The notes under the pieces were generated by a model. The model was given only the letters and a program-made list of their open reading frames with translations, was not told where the DNA came from and did no database searches. From Alisma plantago-aquatica (lineage: Eukaryota; Streptophyta; Magnoliopsida; Alismatales; Alismataceae): a stretch of 64,000 nt of DNA. Below, in pieces: positions 1 through 10,718 of the stretch (its first letter is position 1; each line of letters opens with the position of its first letter). The stretch lies in NCBI GenBank assembly GCA_963693085.1, contig OY856409.1, positions 239,064,558 through 239,128,557 on the forward strand, given 5' to 3'. The position numbers and the translations under genes were made by a program.

Positions 1-339
1 CCATTGTAGTACAGAAGGGCAATCAAACCTAACTTTTCATCATATAGCTTAATATTGTTCTTATGGGCATTTAAGTCAAAGTCTATCTGCCTCACTGTGT
101 CACTTTAAGTACTGAAGAGGCCAGATTGGTCCTAGTTTGGCAAAAGCAACAAATCAAGAAATGCAAGCTCTTTTTAACAACAAAATTTGAAACACAGTTC
201 CTGTACCCACTAATTTGTAAACATGTTGGTACTATCAGTCGGTTTTCACAATTAAATATTACTAAATGACACAATTTAAGTGCTTAAGGCCCACCTCGAC
301 ATAGAAGGCTATATATAACTTTTGGCATCAATTATTCTG
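1..339. other. No recognisable feature
   Basis: This AT-rich stretch has no coding similarity, terminal repeats or structured motif that I can recognise. It lies just upstream of a decayed copia fragment and may be more of that element or intron sequence of the PMT28-like gene. Confidence 0.5.
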
Positions 340-752
340 ATGATTTTTCTCATCTTTGGGTTCATGCATTCTCAACTTGATCACTCAAATCTTCGTAATC
401 ACACTTCGGCATAAACAATTATCATGTTTGTCGTGTGGATGATATTATAGTCACAGGGAATGATCTTGCTGGTATCCAAGAAATTGAGGAATATCTCTGA
501 ACATTTTATCACCAAATATTTGAAAAAACTGCAATATTTTCTCTACCAGAGCTGTTTCTACAAACTCAACTCTGCTGTAGTTGTCTTTGGCTTCATGCGT
601 CCTTAACTTGATCACTTAGCTTTATAGTGACACTTAGACAAGAGCAATCTATTTTGATTGTCTGTGTGGATGGTATTATATTCTTAGGGAATTGTGATCT
701 TTTGGTATCCAAGAAATCAAGGAACACCTCTCTAGACATTTTATCACCAAAC
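340..752 (+). pseudogene. Decayed Ty1/copia reverse-transcriptase fragment, left half, internally duplicated
   Basis: Reading through frameshifts gives the copia RT block around the catalytic YVDD box: a DHS-type motif, then a degraded VDDII.TGND.AGIQEI series, then HFITK and LQYF-like residues. The block occurs twice, at about 350-530 and 585-752, about 233 bp apart, so an old tandem duplication is present. Stops and shifts are frequent, so nothing is translated. The RNase H half of the same element resumes at 14340, because a younger nested element (753-14334) split it. Orientation is +, the same as the PMT28-like gene. Confidence 0.75.
748..752. repeat. Target-site duplication CAAAC (left copy)
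   Basis: CAAAC precedes the TGTTGTAG end at 753 and recurs at 14335-14339 directly after the CTCTAACA end at 14334. This fixes the outer limits of the minus-strand element. Joining the flanks restores a continuous copia-like reading across the site. Confidence 0.85.
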
Positions 753-830
753 TGTTGTAGAGTAAATGAAGCTGCGCGATATATTTGATAAGAAACCCCC
801 TCCTATATATAGGAGAAGGGGGAAGCGTAC
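753..830 (-). repeat. Distal part of the 3' LTR of the minus-strand copia-like element
   Basis: It matches 14203-14281 (about 80 bp aligned), including the TATATATAGGAG promoter-like box and the GGGGGAAGCGTAC segment. The Athila-like element cuts it at CGTAC. The remainder of this LTR resumes at 11487. Confidence 0.85.
826..830. repeat. Target-site duplication CGTAC (left copy) of the Athila-like element
   Basis: CGTAC here pairs with CATAC at 11482-11486, with one mismatch. The intact paralogous LTR at 14276-14295 reads GCGTACATACTTTAG, which confirms the empty-site sequence. Confidence 0.8.
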
Positions 831-1114
831 TGATGAATCCTCCAGATTCATCATTACAGTCGCCAATTCCAGGATTTTTTGTGCCTTATATTGACTGATT
901 TACCCTTGCTTTGGTTTACTTTGAGTATTTCCCTAGTTCCATGCTAATATTGCCTTAATAGTTCTATTTACAAGATTATTTGATCTTTTTATCTCTCATT
1001 CACTTTCCTTCTTCTCTACAGATCAATCTCAACCATCCAATCAAGATCCAACGGTTCCTTTTCATCCAACCACTCGGTCTTGACCACCATTCGATCTTGA
1101 TCCATTCGATTTCA

Positions 1115-1192
1115 CCCATGCGGTCTCAAGACCGCATGAGCCCATGCGGTCTCAAGACCGTATGAGCCCATGCGGTCTCAAGACCGTTTGAG
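1115..1192. repeat. Palindromic minisatellite, three 26-bp units
   Basis: Units start at 1115, 1141 and 1167. Each holds the near-perfect palindrome GCGGTCTCAAGACCGC (first unit) or the variant ending GACCGTATGAG or GACCGTTTGAG. The 3' LTR has seven units at the equivalent position. Confidence 0.92.
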
Positions 1193-2414
1193 CATGATAG
1201 CAGCAAATCGTATAAACTGACCACCTGCAGGATGTTTGACCATGATGGCCGGCTTGCCACAAGCGACGCCGTCGTCTTCCTCACCGTCACCAACAACGTC
1301 GGCGCCCACCTACACATGATCTCCGGCGACGTCGTCTTCATAACCTGCTCTGGCAACCACGCCGCCCTCGCCAACCACGCATGCAAACCGTTTTGAAGTA
1401 CGCAACATACACCGGCAGCCACCGCACATCCACGCTCCGCAGCTTACGCAAGCAACACTTGCAACCTACCCGTCGACACCACTGCTGTCAGCGACCGCTG
1501 GCGTCGTCTTCTTCACCAACCTTGCTCCGCCACCATCGCTCATGCACGAAGCAGCGCTGCCGTCATCATCTTCTTCTCGCGACTTGCATGCACACCAACG
1601 CACGACCGCATGGGGCTGTTGCAAAGCGAAATCGAATGAGCAAGACCGTACTGGAGGTCGTTTGGATTGGATAGATCCAAAGACCGAATAAACTGCTGGA
1701 ACAGAAGACCGAATGGATAAGCTTGCGGGATCGTTTGATAACTTTGATAAGAGCTAATTGCTTTGCAAGACCGCATGAGTATTTTGAGTTTGTTTGCTGC
1801 GAAACCGCATGATCCCACGTGACTTTTAGCGTTGCATTTGAAACCGTTTTACCAGCAGCTCACGTGAATGCATGAAGGATTGGCACTTTGTCAAAGATGG
1901 CAGCAGCATAAGAACGCATGACCCCATGTGGGCATGAGAATGCACAAAGCAAGACCGTATGGAATAGCTGATTGCCATGCAATCCGCATGAGCAATTGAG
2001 CTGAGATCGCATGGAGCAATTGATCCGAAACCGCATAAGCTTTTAAGCCAAAACTGTATGAAGAACTAGAAGTATAGACCGCATGCACGTGAAGCTGCCA
2101 AAATGTTGTGCTGGAAACCAACTTACTCACATATAGATCAAAGGAAAAGTAGCCATTCACGTGAAGCATGAGCAATCATAGGAACGCATGGCCCTTGTGA
2201 ACGCATGAGACCGTGAGGAGGCCTGCGGTTTCCAAGACCGCATGAGCAAAGGTAGCAAGACCGTATGGGCATTTGCATATGAGACCGCATGGCCAAGCAA
2301 ACCGTATGGATAGCTGCTACAGCAAACCGCATAAGCATTATTAGAGCAAACCGCATGAACAAAAGGGAAGGCCAAAAGGTGTGATTCCGGGGGCCCAAGA
2401 TATTTTGGCAAGCC

Positions 2415-2422
2415 TATAAATA
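2415..2422 (+). promoter_or_regulatory. Putative TATA box of the 5' LTR
   Basis: TATAAATA lies about 55-75 bp upstream of a change to GC-rich sequence, and is preceded by the array of CCGCATGA words. The placement fits a U3/R boundary. The same box is at 9955-9962 in the 3' LTR. Confidence 0.55.
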
Positions 2423-3127
2423 GAAGGGTAGAGGCATGGTCTAATCCATACCATCTCACTACGGCCCAAGGCTGCCGGACTGGGACCAGTGCCGGAACGC
2501 CGCCAGATTGCCCGAGCACCGTTTCTGACCAAACTTCACCCACAGCCTCAGAATCCCATCCAGAGTCCAGATCCGGTGAGCAGCCAGTCTGGGCGCAGAT
2601 CTAGAAGGCTGTTCCATCACCATCTCACCATTGCTCACACCATAGCTCCACCTCATCCTACTCTTGCAATTCCGGAGGTTGACCCGAAGATCGAGGCGGA
2701 GAGACAGGCGTCATCGACTACAACGGAGCAGTCCCGGAGACTGCGACGATCTACACCGGGCTGTCACAGATCTACTCTTCTGCTCCGACGATGCTTTCTT
2801 CCTCTCTCTTCTCTTTCTTTGTTGCTTCCTCTATGAGGAGCGAGTAGTTCCATTCACTGGGGTGCGGGGACTAGCCCCGCTGCCCGTGTTTTGTAACTTG
2901 TACTAAAAAGATGTTATCATTCCGTTTCAATACTAAATCGTTTCATACATGCTTGAATGTTGGCCGCGTTCTTGTATGCATCTATTGTCTTTCGTTGTGG
3001 TTTGTCTACGACCGCTCTTGAGACTCGAATACCGATTTAGTTTTGGTTTCTGGTGCGTGTATCCACCGCGCATCCGTTTCGGTATCTAGAAACGCTTTCT
3101 GAGGAGTGGAGTAAACTCACCTCCATC

Positions 3128-3178
3128 GTTGTACTTTTGTACTATGAAATGGAATCAGTTGACGTACAAAAGTGCAAC
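3128..3178. other. Inverted repeat / potential stem-loop in the LTR
   Basis: The left arm GTTGTACTTTTGTAC (3128-3142) pairs with GTACAAAAGTGCAAC (3164-3178) with one mismatch and a 21-nt loop. It is conserved in the other LTR at 10668-10718. Flanking GAGAAAC / GTTTCTC pieces could extend the fold. Confidence 0.6.
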
Positions 3179-3945
3179 CTTGACGGGTCGAGAAACACAC
3201 TCCGAGGAGAGAGTGGTGCAAAGTACTTGACCATTCGTTCGGGAATGGCTGACGTTGCAACACTCTCACGTTTCTCGTAGCTATATCCTCGAAAGAGGGA
3301 TAGTCTATAAGGATACTAATCGATTTGGTAATTATCGCTCGCTTGTTAGTTTTCCGATGCACGTTTCACGAGGTTGAGTAAGATTTTCTCTTCGGAGACT
3401 ACATATCTTCATTGACACGTAGATTCGTACCAAATGAGAGTTACTCAACCCGTGAAGGATGTGTGCATTACTCTTGTCCTATAAGACATCGGTATTGTAC
3501 AACATCCATGTTTCTTGCTTACAAGTCTTGCTATGTTTGGTACAAGTGCAATTATGTGTAGTAGTGGTGAATACCCGCATCACCCCAGTGATCCATCATC
3601 ATTTGCTAATCTTAGTTTTCAATCCTTAAACTAGTTTTTATTCTTGCCTTTACTTTTGCATGTTTTAGGTTAAATAACTCAAATCAAACTTCTGGTCTTA
3701 GATGATTAACTTAGATTGATACGAAACAAGAAAAAGACACTCAGATTCTTAACGTTGTCCTTTGGGTTCGATCCTAAACCTGTACTATGATAAGGCTTCC
3801 ACACTCTTGTGGGGTTGGAACATTTATCTAGCACCAGTTGTAGGTAAACCTAGAGAGAACATCAACTCCCTAGGGTTTTTGGTGCATATTAGGACTTCCA
3901 TTGGAAGAGTAATCTTTTGGTGTAAGTTCTAGCTCCATCAAAAAA

Positions 3946-3963
3946 TGGCGCCGTTGCCGGGGA
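3946..3963 (+). promoter_or_regulatory. Primer-binding site, tRNA-Asp type
   Basis: TGGCGCCGTTGCCGGGGA lies five bases after the 5' LTR. This is the sequence used by plant Athila-type elements and matches the 3' end of tRNA-Asp(GUC) (family knowledge). Confidence 0.85.
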
Positions 3964-4145
3964 CAACGGTATAAGAATCGTCTTTTTCGAATTTTGTTTC
4001 GATTTAGGTTTCTCTAGGGTTTTTCATTTTCTTTTCAAAAACCTAAAAAGTGAAGGGCTTAATCTCGCATATCTTCTTGGAATTGAAGTGGTTGGTCAAG
4101 CCTGATACACTCTTTCCTTGATTTCAGGTACCAACTCTCTTCAAA

Positions 4146-6458
4146 ATGAAGCAGTCGACACCACCAACTGTTAGATGTCAACTATGTGGTGACTATTCTC
4201 ATGCATCGATTTACTGCTTCAACGTCCCTCCTCTCTACGTGATGGCTCTGCGTCAAATAATCATGAATCGGATAGCTGGGAAACTCAAAGAAGCCTCTTC
4301 ATACAACTATGGATATAACGCAAGTTATAGTTCGTATCACCATGGAGGCTACTACGAAAATCCTAACTGTGGTGGATTTCAAGGCGTGGACTACAATGTA
4401 GAAGGGAACCTGGAAGACGATGAAGTGCATGAAGACCAACACACATTGATGGAAGAACTACGTGCCTTACAAACATCGGTGGCTCAACAACTAGCTGATC
4501 AGACAGCCGCGACCAAGAAGTTGATAGCCGACCTTAATCAACTTACGCAACTTGTCAACGCTCCTGAGCAACATGCAGAACAGCCACAAAATTCAACTAA
4601 GCACATCTCTAGTCCACATGTTGCAATAAATTATGATGATGATTACGAAATCATGTGGAATGTGCCTCCCAATGATTTTCAAGTGCCAGTACAGGGTGGG
4701 GAATCATCCTCAGAACCAATGACTGAACTCAAGGATGATACCTTCACCACACCACAAGAAAAAGAATCATTCTTCGAGCCGAAGTCTTACCCGGATAATG
4801 ACTCTTGCACTATGCTCTTAGATGAAAGAATGAGTAACCAATATGAAGATTTTCTTCAATTGGGAGATAAATTGGGAACAAACTTTAATGTTTATCCATC
4901 TTCTCCCCCCATAGACTCAGATCCGACCATACAGATTGAGGGGAAATCATCAATGATTGACTCCTTATATGACAAATATTCTTCAACCTCAACTGTCTTG
5001 TCGTCGAATTCCAATGAAGAAGGGTCTACGTTACACGAACTCTACACTCCTTCTCAGTCAGACATAGATGAATATGAGATTGATTCAGATGAGGAGACGT
5101 CTTTTATGCAAGAGACTCAAATGATTCCATTACTGGAAAAGGATCTGATTTGTCCTTATGAAGACATTTCTGATCATTCGGCTGATCTAGAAACAAACTT
5201 CGAGGATGGGACTGACCAAGATCTTGATCTAGAGACGGACCATACCACTCTCACTGATGATGAAACAGAATCAAGGGAGGATGAGGGGTCTCAAGATGAC
5301 AATCCTATGACCGGTCCTTTCCATGAGATGACACCACCACAAGGAGTTCTGACGGAGCCAGTCCTCGAACAAGAACATGATTTTTCTATTGAATCTCCTT
5401 CTAGTCACTTGAACGAGTTGAAAGTGCACCATGAAGAGAAACATGAACCATCTCTTGACTTTGGGACGGATTATGATATTATCATAAACTCTTGTAATGA
5501 CAAAAAGGACCCCTGGGATGACATCAAGCCACAAATCTATCCCTTTATAGCCACTCATCCCTATGAAGAAGCCCCCCCTAACATTCATGAAACTGAGATT
5601 TATCCATTACCTGAGCTAGTTTCCATTCCTCTCATAGAAACTCTTCCCAAGCACTCAATTGAACTGGAGGAGTGTTATGAAGAAGAATTGGAACAACAAT
5701 ATATCAGTCCCAATATTGAAGAAATGGGTTCATCAAGGGATTTTAGCCCTCAAAATGATATGTCAGGGACTAATCCCTCTCATGAAGAGACATCACTGGA
5801 ACTCCTATCTCAGGATCCCATGACTTCCTTACCCGAGCAAGAGTTCGTTTTACCAGTCAAATCCTCTTCTAGTTACTTGGATGAACTAAGGATGTTCTAC
5901 GAGGAAAATACTGAACAAAACTTTGAAAAGAAGAACGACGCTCTTACCAATTTCAACATTGATAAAGATGATGATACTTCTCAAAATAACTCCTCTGATG
6001 AAGAAAAGTCATCCTGGCTACTATATCCTACACAAGAAAAGCCAGGTGACGAAATGAAGCCGGAACCGGATCCACCACCTGATCCTAGACAGGAGGAAGT
6101 TCAAGTGGCCGACCCTCAATCAACTGCCCTAGATTTTGAAGAAAGTAGTTTTACTTTGAACTTCGAGGGTGAGCCACAACTGGAGGGCACAAGTGGGCAT
6201 AACCTTGATTTCTCGCATAGTCCTCCAGTTTCGACTGCTTATGTTCCACCTCCCTCGCTGATGGGGGAAGGTCTCTGGATTCTTCTGGACGGGCAACGAG
6301 GCGAAAGTGATGTGCATCCAAGTCATCCAGAAGACTCATTCAAGTTGCCACAACTTCCCAGCCAACAAGTTGTTCAGACCACTTCCTCGTTCTCAGCACC
6401 AGCCATTACGAGATATCTTTGTCGGACCTTCTTCCAACTACGAGGACCGCCTGGTTAA
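4146..6458 (+). CDS. Athila-like gag-remnant protein: zinc knuckle plus long acidic tail (770 aa)
   Basis: The first Met follows the primer-binding site and leader. A CCHC zinc knuckle (C11, C14, H19, C24) stands at the very N-terminus. A Tyr/Asn/Gly-rich stretch (about residues 55-85) follows, recalling the NPYSNTYNPGW-type region of Athila gag. A predicted coiled coil (about 97-145, MEELRALQTS onward) comes next, then some 600 residues rich in Asp, Glu and Ser with no recognised domain. The capsid domain that normally precedes the knuckle is missing, and no pol follows. There is no internal stop over 2.3 kb, notable for an element this degenerate elsewhere. A role in packaging or RNA binding is inference. 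The protein could instead be expressed only passively. Confidence 0.8.
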   Translation: MKQSTPPTVRCQLCGDYSHASIYCFNVPPLYVMALRQIIMNRIAGKLKEASSYNYGYNASYSSYHHGGYYENPNCGGFQGVDYNVEGNLEDDEVHEDQHTLMEELRALQTSVAQQLADQTAATKKLIADLNQLTQLVNAPEQHAEQPQNSTKHISSPHVAINYDDDYEIMWNVPPNDFQVPVQGGESSSEPMTELKDDTFTTPQEKESFFEPKSYPDNDSCTMLLDERMSNQYEDFLQLGDKLGTNFNVYPSSPPIDSDPTIQIEGKSSMIDSLYDKYSSTSTVLSSNSNEEGSTLHELYTPSQSDIDEYEIDSDEETSFMQETQMIPLLEKDLICPYEDISDHSADLETNFEDGTDQDLDLETDHTTLTDDETESREDEGSQDDNPMTGPFHEMTPPQGVLTEPVLEQEHDFSIESPSSHLNELKVHHEEKHEPSLDFGTDYDIIINSCNDKKDPWDDIKPQIYPFIATHPYEEAPPNIHETEIYPLPELVSIPLIETLPKHSIELEECYEEELEQQYISPNIEEMGSSRDFSPQNDMSGTNPSHEETSLELLSQDPMTSLPEQEFVLPVKSSSSYLDELRMFYEENTEQNFEKKNDALTNFNIDKDDDTSQNNSSDEEKSSWLLYPTQEKPGDEMKPEPDPPPDPRQEEVQVADPQSTALDFEESSFTLNFEGEPQLEGTSGHNLDFSHSPPVSTAYVPPPSLMGEGLWILLDGQRGESDVHPSHPEDSFKLPQLPSQQVVQTTSSFSAPAITRYLCRTFFQLRGPPG

Positions 6459-7039
6459 CACTGCGCAACCCTTCCCCTCCATCTTGAACCTAGTATTTGC
6501 TCAGAAATGGGCAAATTCATAAGTTCAAGGTGGAGGGTGGGTGGTATGACTCTCACTCCACCCTTTATCTTTACTGCTTCATGTTTTTCCATTCTTAGTT
6601 TCTTTTTCATAATTTTTCCACCTTTTTGTTAGTTTTCTAAAAATAAAGCCTTTATCTAGTCGGCTATTGTTTTTCGAATCTGAGATCATCACCTCTTTTC
6701 GTTACAAATTCCCAAGAAAAGAATGCTTAAAACTAGCCAATGCGTGTTTTTCATCTTGAATAACCTATGAATCCTAATGTCAAACCCTAAAATAGGAAAT
6801 GATGATACACTTCAATAAAGCTGAGATAGATCAAATACATCACGCCTTTATCTGATTAATGGATCTGTTGTATGGATTTCTCATTTGATGTTTAATCATG
6901 TCTCTTTTTGAGCAGAATGTGATGGAGAAAAGAGACTCGTCGCATGGAATCGCTAAGCAATCTGCATCATGATCCGAACTCTCTTTTACACTTCTTCCTT
7001 CATTTTCATACCCCTCTGTTCACTAACCATGCCAAAGTT

Positions 7040-7160
7040 TTAAGTTCGGTGTGGCACGCCACACTCCTTTCTAGTGAAAACTAGAACATTGCCGAACTTT
7101 AAGTTCGGTGTGGTAAACCACACCTCTGCAAAACTCTAAGTTCGGTGTGGTACACCACAC
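7040..7160. repeat. Three TAAGTTCGGTGTGG palindromic repeats
   Basis: Each copy has TAAGTTCGGTGTGG followed by a complementary CCACAC (GTGTGGCACGCCACAC, GTGTGGTAAACCACAC, GTGTGGTACACCACAC). The middle copy also contains CCGAACTTTAAGTTCGG, itself a palindrome. The same word precedes the 3' LTR at 8047 and, as TAAGTTCAGTGTGG, at 8267, so it is probably tied to plus-strand priming (inference). Confidence 0.8.
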
Positions 7161-8012
7161 CTCTTTTTCCACTACCGCTTCTTCCATACCCCTCAATACA
7201 TAACAGGGGCGTACCACCTTCTCATTTTGCTTCAAAGAGTATACAATGATGATTGTGCACATACCGAGGTTGGTGAAAAATCTACCCCGACTCCAAAAAG
7301 AGGCCTGGCAGCCCAAATATGCAAAAATCCAAAAATACCCTTTCTCTTAAGCCAAGTGAGAATGAATAAAAGCCAGAGTGTGAATAAAAACATGAGAGTT
7401 GTGCCCTGAATAAGGATAACCGATAAAGGTCTCGCCCGACCGGTACATTAGCTGCCCTCATAAAGGCAGATGTGTCGCGACCGGTAGTGAGATCCTAAGG
7501 ATCCAAAAATAACCCCTTACCTCCTCTCAAAGAGGTAAAATAGCCAAAAGTCTTAAGCCAACCTATACACACTTCTGAGCTACCTTTAGAAAAAGAAAAA
7601 AATCGGGTGTAAGGCTAAGCCAACCAGAGTTGTGCATAAATCATTCAAAGTATCTCGATGAGTCAATTAATTTTAAGAGTCTTGATTCAATCTGAGGAGA
7701 GACTCTTATCTTTTGATCACACCCCCATTCTCTCCTCTTTCAACACCAGTGACAGATCATATGCATTTTGTTGATTCTGTGGGTTTGTTCAAAATCTCAT
7801 AAAACTTTTTAACATGACCGATACAACAGAGAGTGAGAAGGAAGTACTTTAGCAAAGTAAACTCAGAAATGAGGATATCATAAGATGTATTCCGTGATCT
7901 AAGGAAGCTTTGATGCTGTATCGATCTGAGCAATGAACAAAATTACGATTTGACAATAGGATGAGGCAATCCTGAGATGAACGATTTCATTGGCGACTGT
8001 TTTAAGTTTTCC

Positions 8013-8100
8013 ATTTCTCGGGACGAGCAACGCTTAAGTTCGGTGTGGTGATGAATCTTCCAGACTCATCCTCAGTCACCAATTCAAAAGATTTTTTACG
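8013..8100 (+). repeat. Degenerate extra copy of the polypurine-region/LTR-start junction
   Basis: The segment from the CTCGGGAC(G/A)AGCAACGC motif through TTAAGTTCGGTGTGG and TGATGAATC recurs 220 bp downstream at the true 3' LTR start (8267). It is the first ~50 bp of an LTR plus its upstream priming region, left as a partial duplicate. Confidence 0.75.
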
Positions 8101-8550
8101 TTTTTCCCTAATTTTTGTTTCACCTCATTTTTCTTTTCTCTTTTTTGTGAAAATTTTGACGCTTGAAACGAAGGTGAGGTAATTACGAGATCAACTTGCA
8201 TGCGTCTTTGCGACTATCTTGGGCTTTTTCGTTCCTCGGGACAAGCAACGCTTAAGTTCAGTGTGGTGATGAATCCTCCAGATTCATCATTACAGTCGCC
8301 AATTCCATGATTTTTTGTGCCTTATATTGACTGATTTACCCTTGCTTTGGTTTACTTTGAGTATTTCCCTAGTTCCATGCTAATATTGCCTTAATAGTTC
8401 TATTTACAAGATTATTTGATCTTTTTATCTCTCATTCACTTTCCTTCTTCTCTACAGATCAATCTCAACCATCCAATCGAGATCCAACGGTTCCTTTTCA
8501 TCCAACCACTCGGTCTTGACCACCATTCGATCTTGATCCATTCGATTTCA

Positions 8551-8732
8551 CCCATGCGGTCTTAAGACCGCATGAGCCCATGCGGTCTCAAGACCGTATG
8601 AGCCCATGCGGTCTCAAGACCGTATGAGCCCATGCGGTCTCAAGACCGTATGAGCCCATGTCGTCTCAAGACCGTTTGAGCCCATGCGGTCTCAAGACCG
8701 TATGAGCCCATGCGGTCTCAAGACCGTTTGAG
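8551..8732. repeat. Palindromic minisatellite, seven 26-bp units
   Basis: Same unit as 1115-1192. Seven copies here against three in the 5' LTR. Unit 5 has a TGTCGTCT variant. Confidence 0.92.
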
Positions 8733-9954
8733 CATGATAGCAGCAAACCGTATAAACTGACCACCTGCAGGATGTTTGACCATGATGGCCGGCTTGCCAC
8801 AAGCGGCGCCGTCGTCTTCCTCACCGTCACCAACAACGTCGGCGCCCACCTACACATGATCTCCGGCGACGTCGTCTTCATAACCTGCTCCGACAACCAC
8901 ACCGCCCTCGCCAACCACGCATGCAAACCGTTTTGAAGTACGCAACATACACCGGCAGCCACCGCACATCCACGCTCCGCAGCTTACGCAAGCAGCACTT
9001 GCAACCTACCTGTCGACACCACTGCTGTCAGCGACCGCTGGCGTCGTCTTCTTCACCAACCTTGCTCCGCCACCATCGCTCATGCACGAAGCAGCGCTGC
9101 CGTCATCATCTTCTTCTCGCGACTTGCATGCACACCAACGCACGACCGCATGGGGCTGTTGCAAAGCGAAATCGAATGAGCAAGACCGTGCTGGAGGTCG
9201 TTTGGATTGGATAGATCCTAAGACCGAATAAACTGCTGAAACAGAAGACCGAATGGATAAGCTTGCGGGATCGTTTGATAACTTTGATAAGAGCTAATTG
9301 CTTTGCAAGACCGCATGAGTATTTTGAGTTTGTTTGCTGCGAAACCGCATGATCCCACGTGACTTTTAGCGTTGCATTTGAAACCGTTTTACCAGCAGCT
9401 CACGTGAATGCATGAAGGATTGGCACTTTGTCAAAGATGGCAGCAGCATAAGAACGCATGACCCTACGTGGGCATGAGAATGCACAAAGCAAGACCGTAT
9501 GGAATAGCTGATTGCCATGCAATCCGCTTGAGCAATTGAGCTGAGATCGCATGGAGCAACTGATCCGAAACCGCATAAGCTTTTAAGCCAAAACCGCATG
9601 AAGAACTAGAAGTATAGACCGCATGCACGTGAAGCTGCCAAAATGCTGTGCTGGAAACCAACTTACTCACATATAGATCAAAGGAAAAGTAGCCATTCAC
9701 GTGAAGCATGAGCAATCATAGGAACGCATGGCCCTTGTGAACGCATGAGACCGTGAGGAGGCTTGCGGTTTCCAAGACCGCATGAGCAAAGGTAGCAAGA
9801 CCGTATGGGCATTTGCATATGAGACCGCATGGCCAAGCAAACCGTATGGATAGCTGCTACAGCAAACCGCATAAGCATTATTAGAGCAAACCGCATGAAC
9901 AAAAGGGAAGGCCAAAAGGTGTGATTCCGGGGGCCCAAGATATTTTGGCAAGCC

Positions 9955-9962
9955 TATAAATA
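9955..9962 (+). promoter_or_regulatory. Putative TATA box of the 3' LTR
   Basis: TATAAATA in the same context as 2415-2422. Confidence 0.5.
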
Positions 9963-10667
9963 GAAGGGTAGAGGCATGGTCTAATCCATACCATCTCACT
10001 ACGGCCCAAGGCTGCCGGACTGGGACCAGTGCCGGAACGCCGCCAGATTGCCCGAGCACCGTTTCTGACCAAACTTCACCCACAGCCTCAGAATCCCATC
10101 CAGAGTCCAGATCCGGTGAGCAGCCAGTCTGGGCGCAGATCTAGAAGGCTGTTCCATCACCATCTCACCATTGCTCACACCATAGCTCCACCTCATCCTA
10201 CTCTTGCAATTCCGGAGGTTGACCCGAAGATCGAGGCGGAGAGACAGGCGTCATCGACTACAACGGAGCAGTCCCAGAGACTGCGACGATCTACACCGGG
10301 CTGTCACAGATCTACTCTTCTGCTCCGACGATGCTTTCTTCCCCTCTCTTCTCTTTCTTTGTTGCTTCCTCTATGAGGAGCGAGTAGTTCCATTCACTGG
10401 GGTGCGGGGACTAGCCCCGCTGCCCGTGTTTTGTAACTTGTACTAAAAAGATATTATCATTCCGTTTCAATACTAAATCGTTTCATACATGCTTGAATGT
10501 TGGCCGCGTTCTTGTATGCATCTATTGTCTTTCGTTGTGGTTTGTCTACGACCGCTCTTGAGACTCGAATACCGATTTAGTTTTGGTTTCTGGTGCGTGT
10601 ATCCACCGCGCATCCGTTTCGGTATCTAGAAACGCTTTCTGAGGAGTGGAGTAAGCTCACCTCCATC

Positions 10668-10718
10668 GTTGTACTTTTGTACTATGAAATGGAATCAGTT
10701 GACGTACAAAAGTGCAAC
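10668..10718. other. Potential stem-loop in the 3' LTR
   Basis: Conserved copy of the 3128-3178 inverted repeat: 15-bp arms with one mismatch and a 21-nt loop. Confidence 0.55.

Larger units (their letters stand above)
831..3940 (+). repeat. 5' LTR of the Athila-like element (3110 bp)
   Basis: Starts TGATGAATCC and ends CTCCATCA. It contains three tandem 26-bp palindromic units at 1115-1192, and many dispersed ACCGCATGAG-like words between 1600 and 2360. A TATA box lies at 2415, followed by a GC-richer stretch (2450-2900) and an imperfect hairpin at 3128-3178. It is collinear with 8267-11481. Confidence 0.92.
6459..8266 (+). other. Non-coding interior of the Athila-like element
   Basis: No protease, RT, RNase H or integrase motif is readable in any frame. 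The region contains GTTCGGTGTGG palindromes (7040-7160), low-complexity AT-rich sequence, two copies of an approximately 85-bp block including the LTR start, and a GGTGTGG tract just before the 3' LTR. Confidence 0.7.

Noticed and set aside
1126..2836. Several 90-130-codon frames on both strands in the Athila-like LTRs (repeated at 8666-10376)
   Set aside because: They follow the CCGCATGAG word array and GC-rich R region, are duplicated with the LTR, and match nothing.
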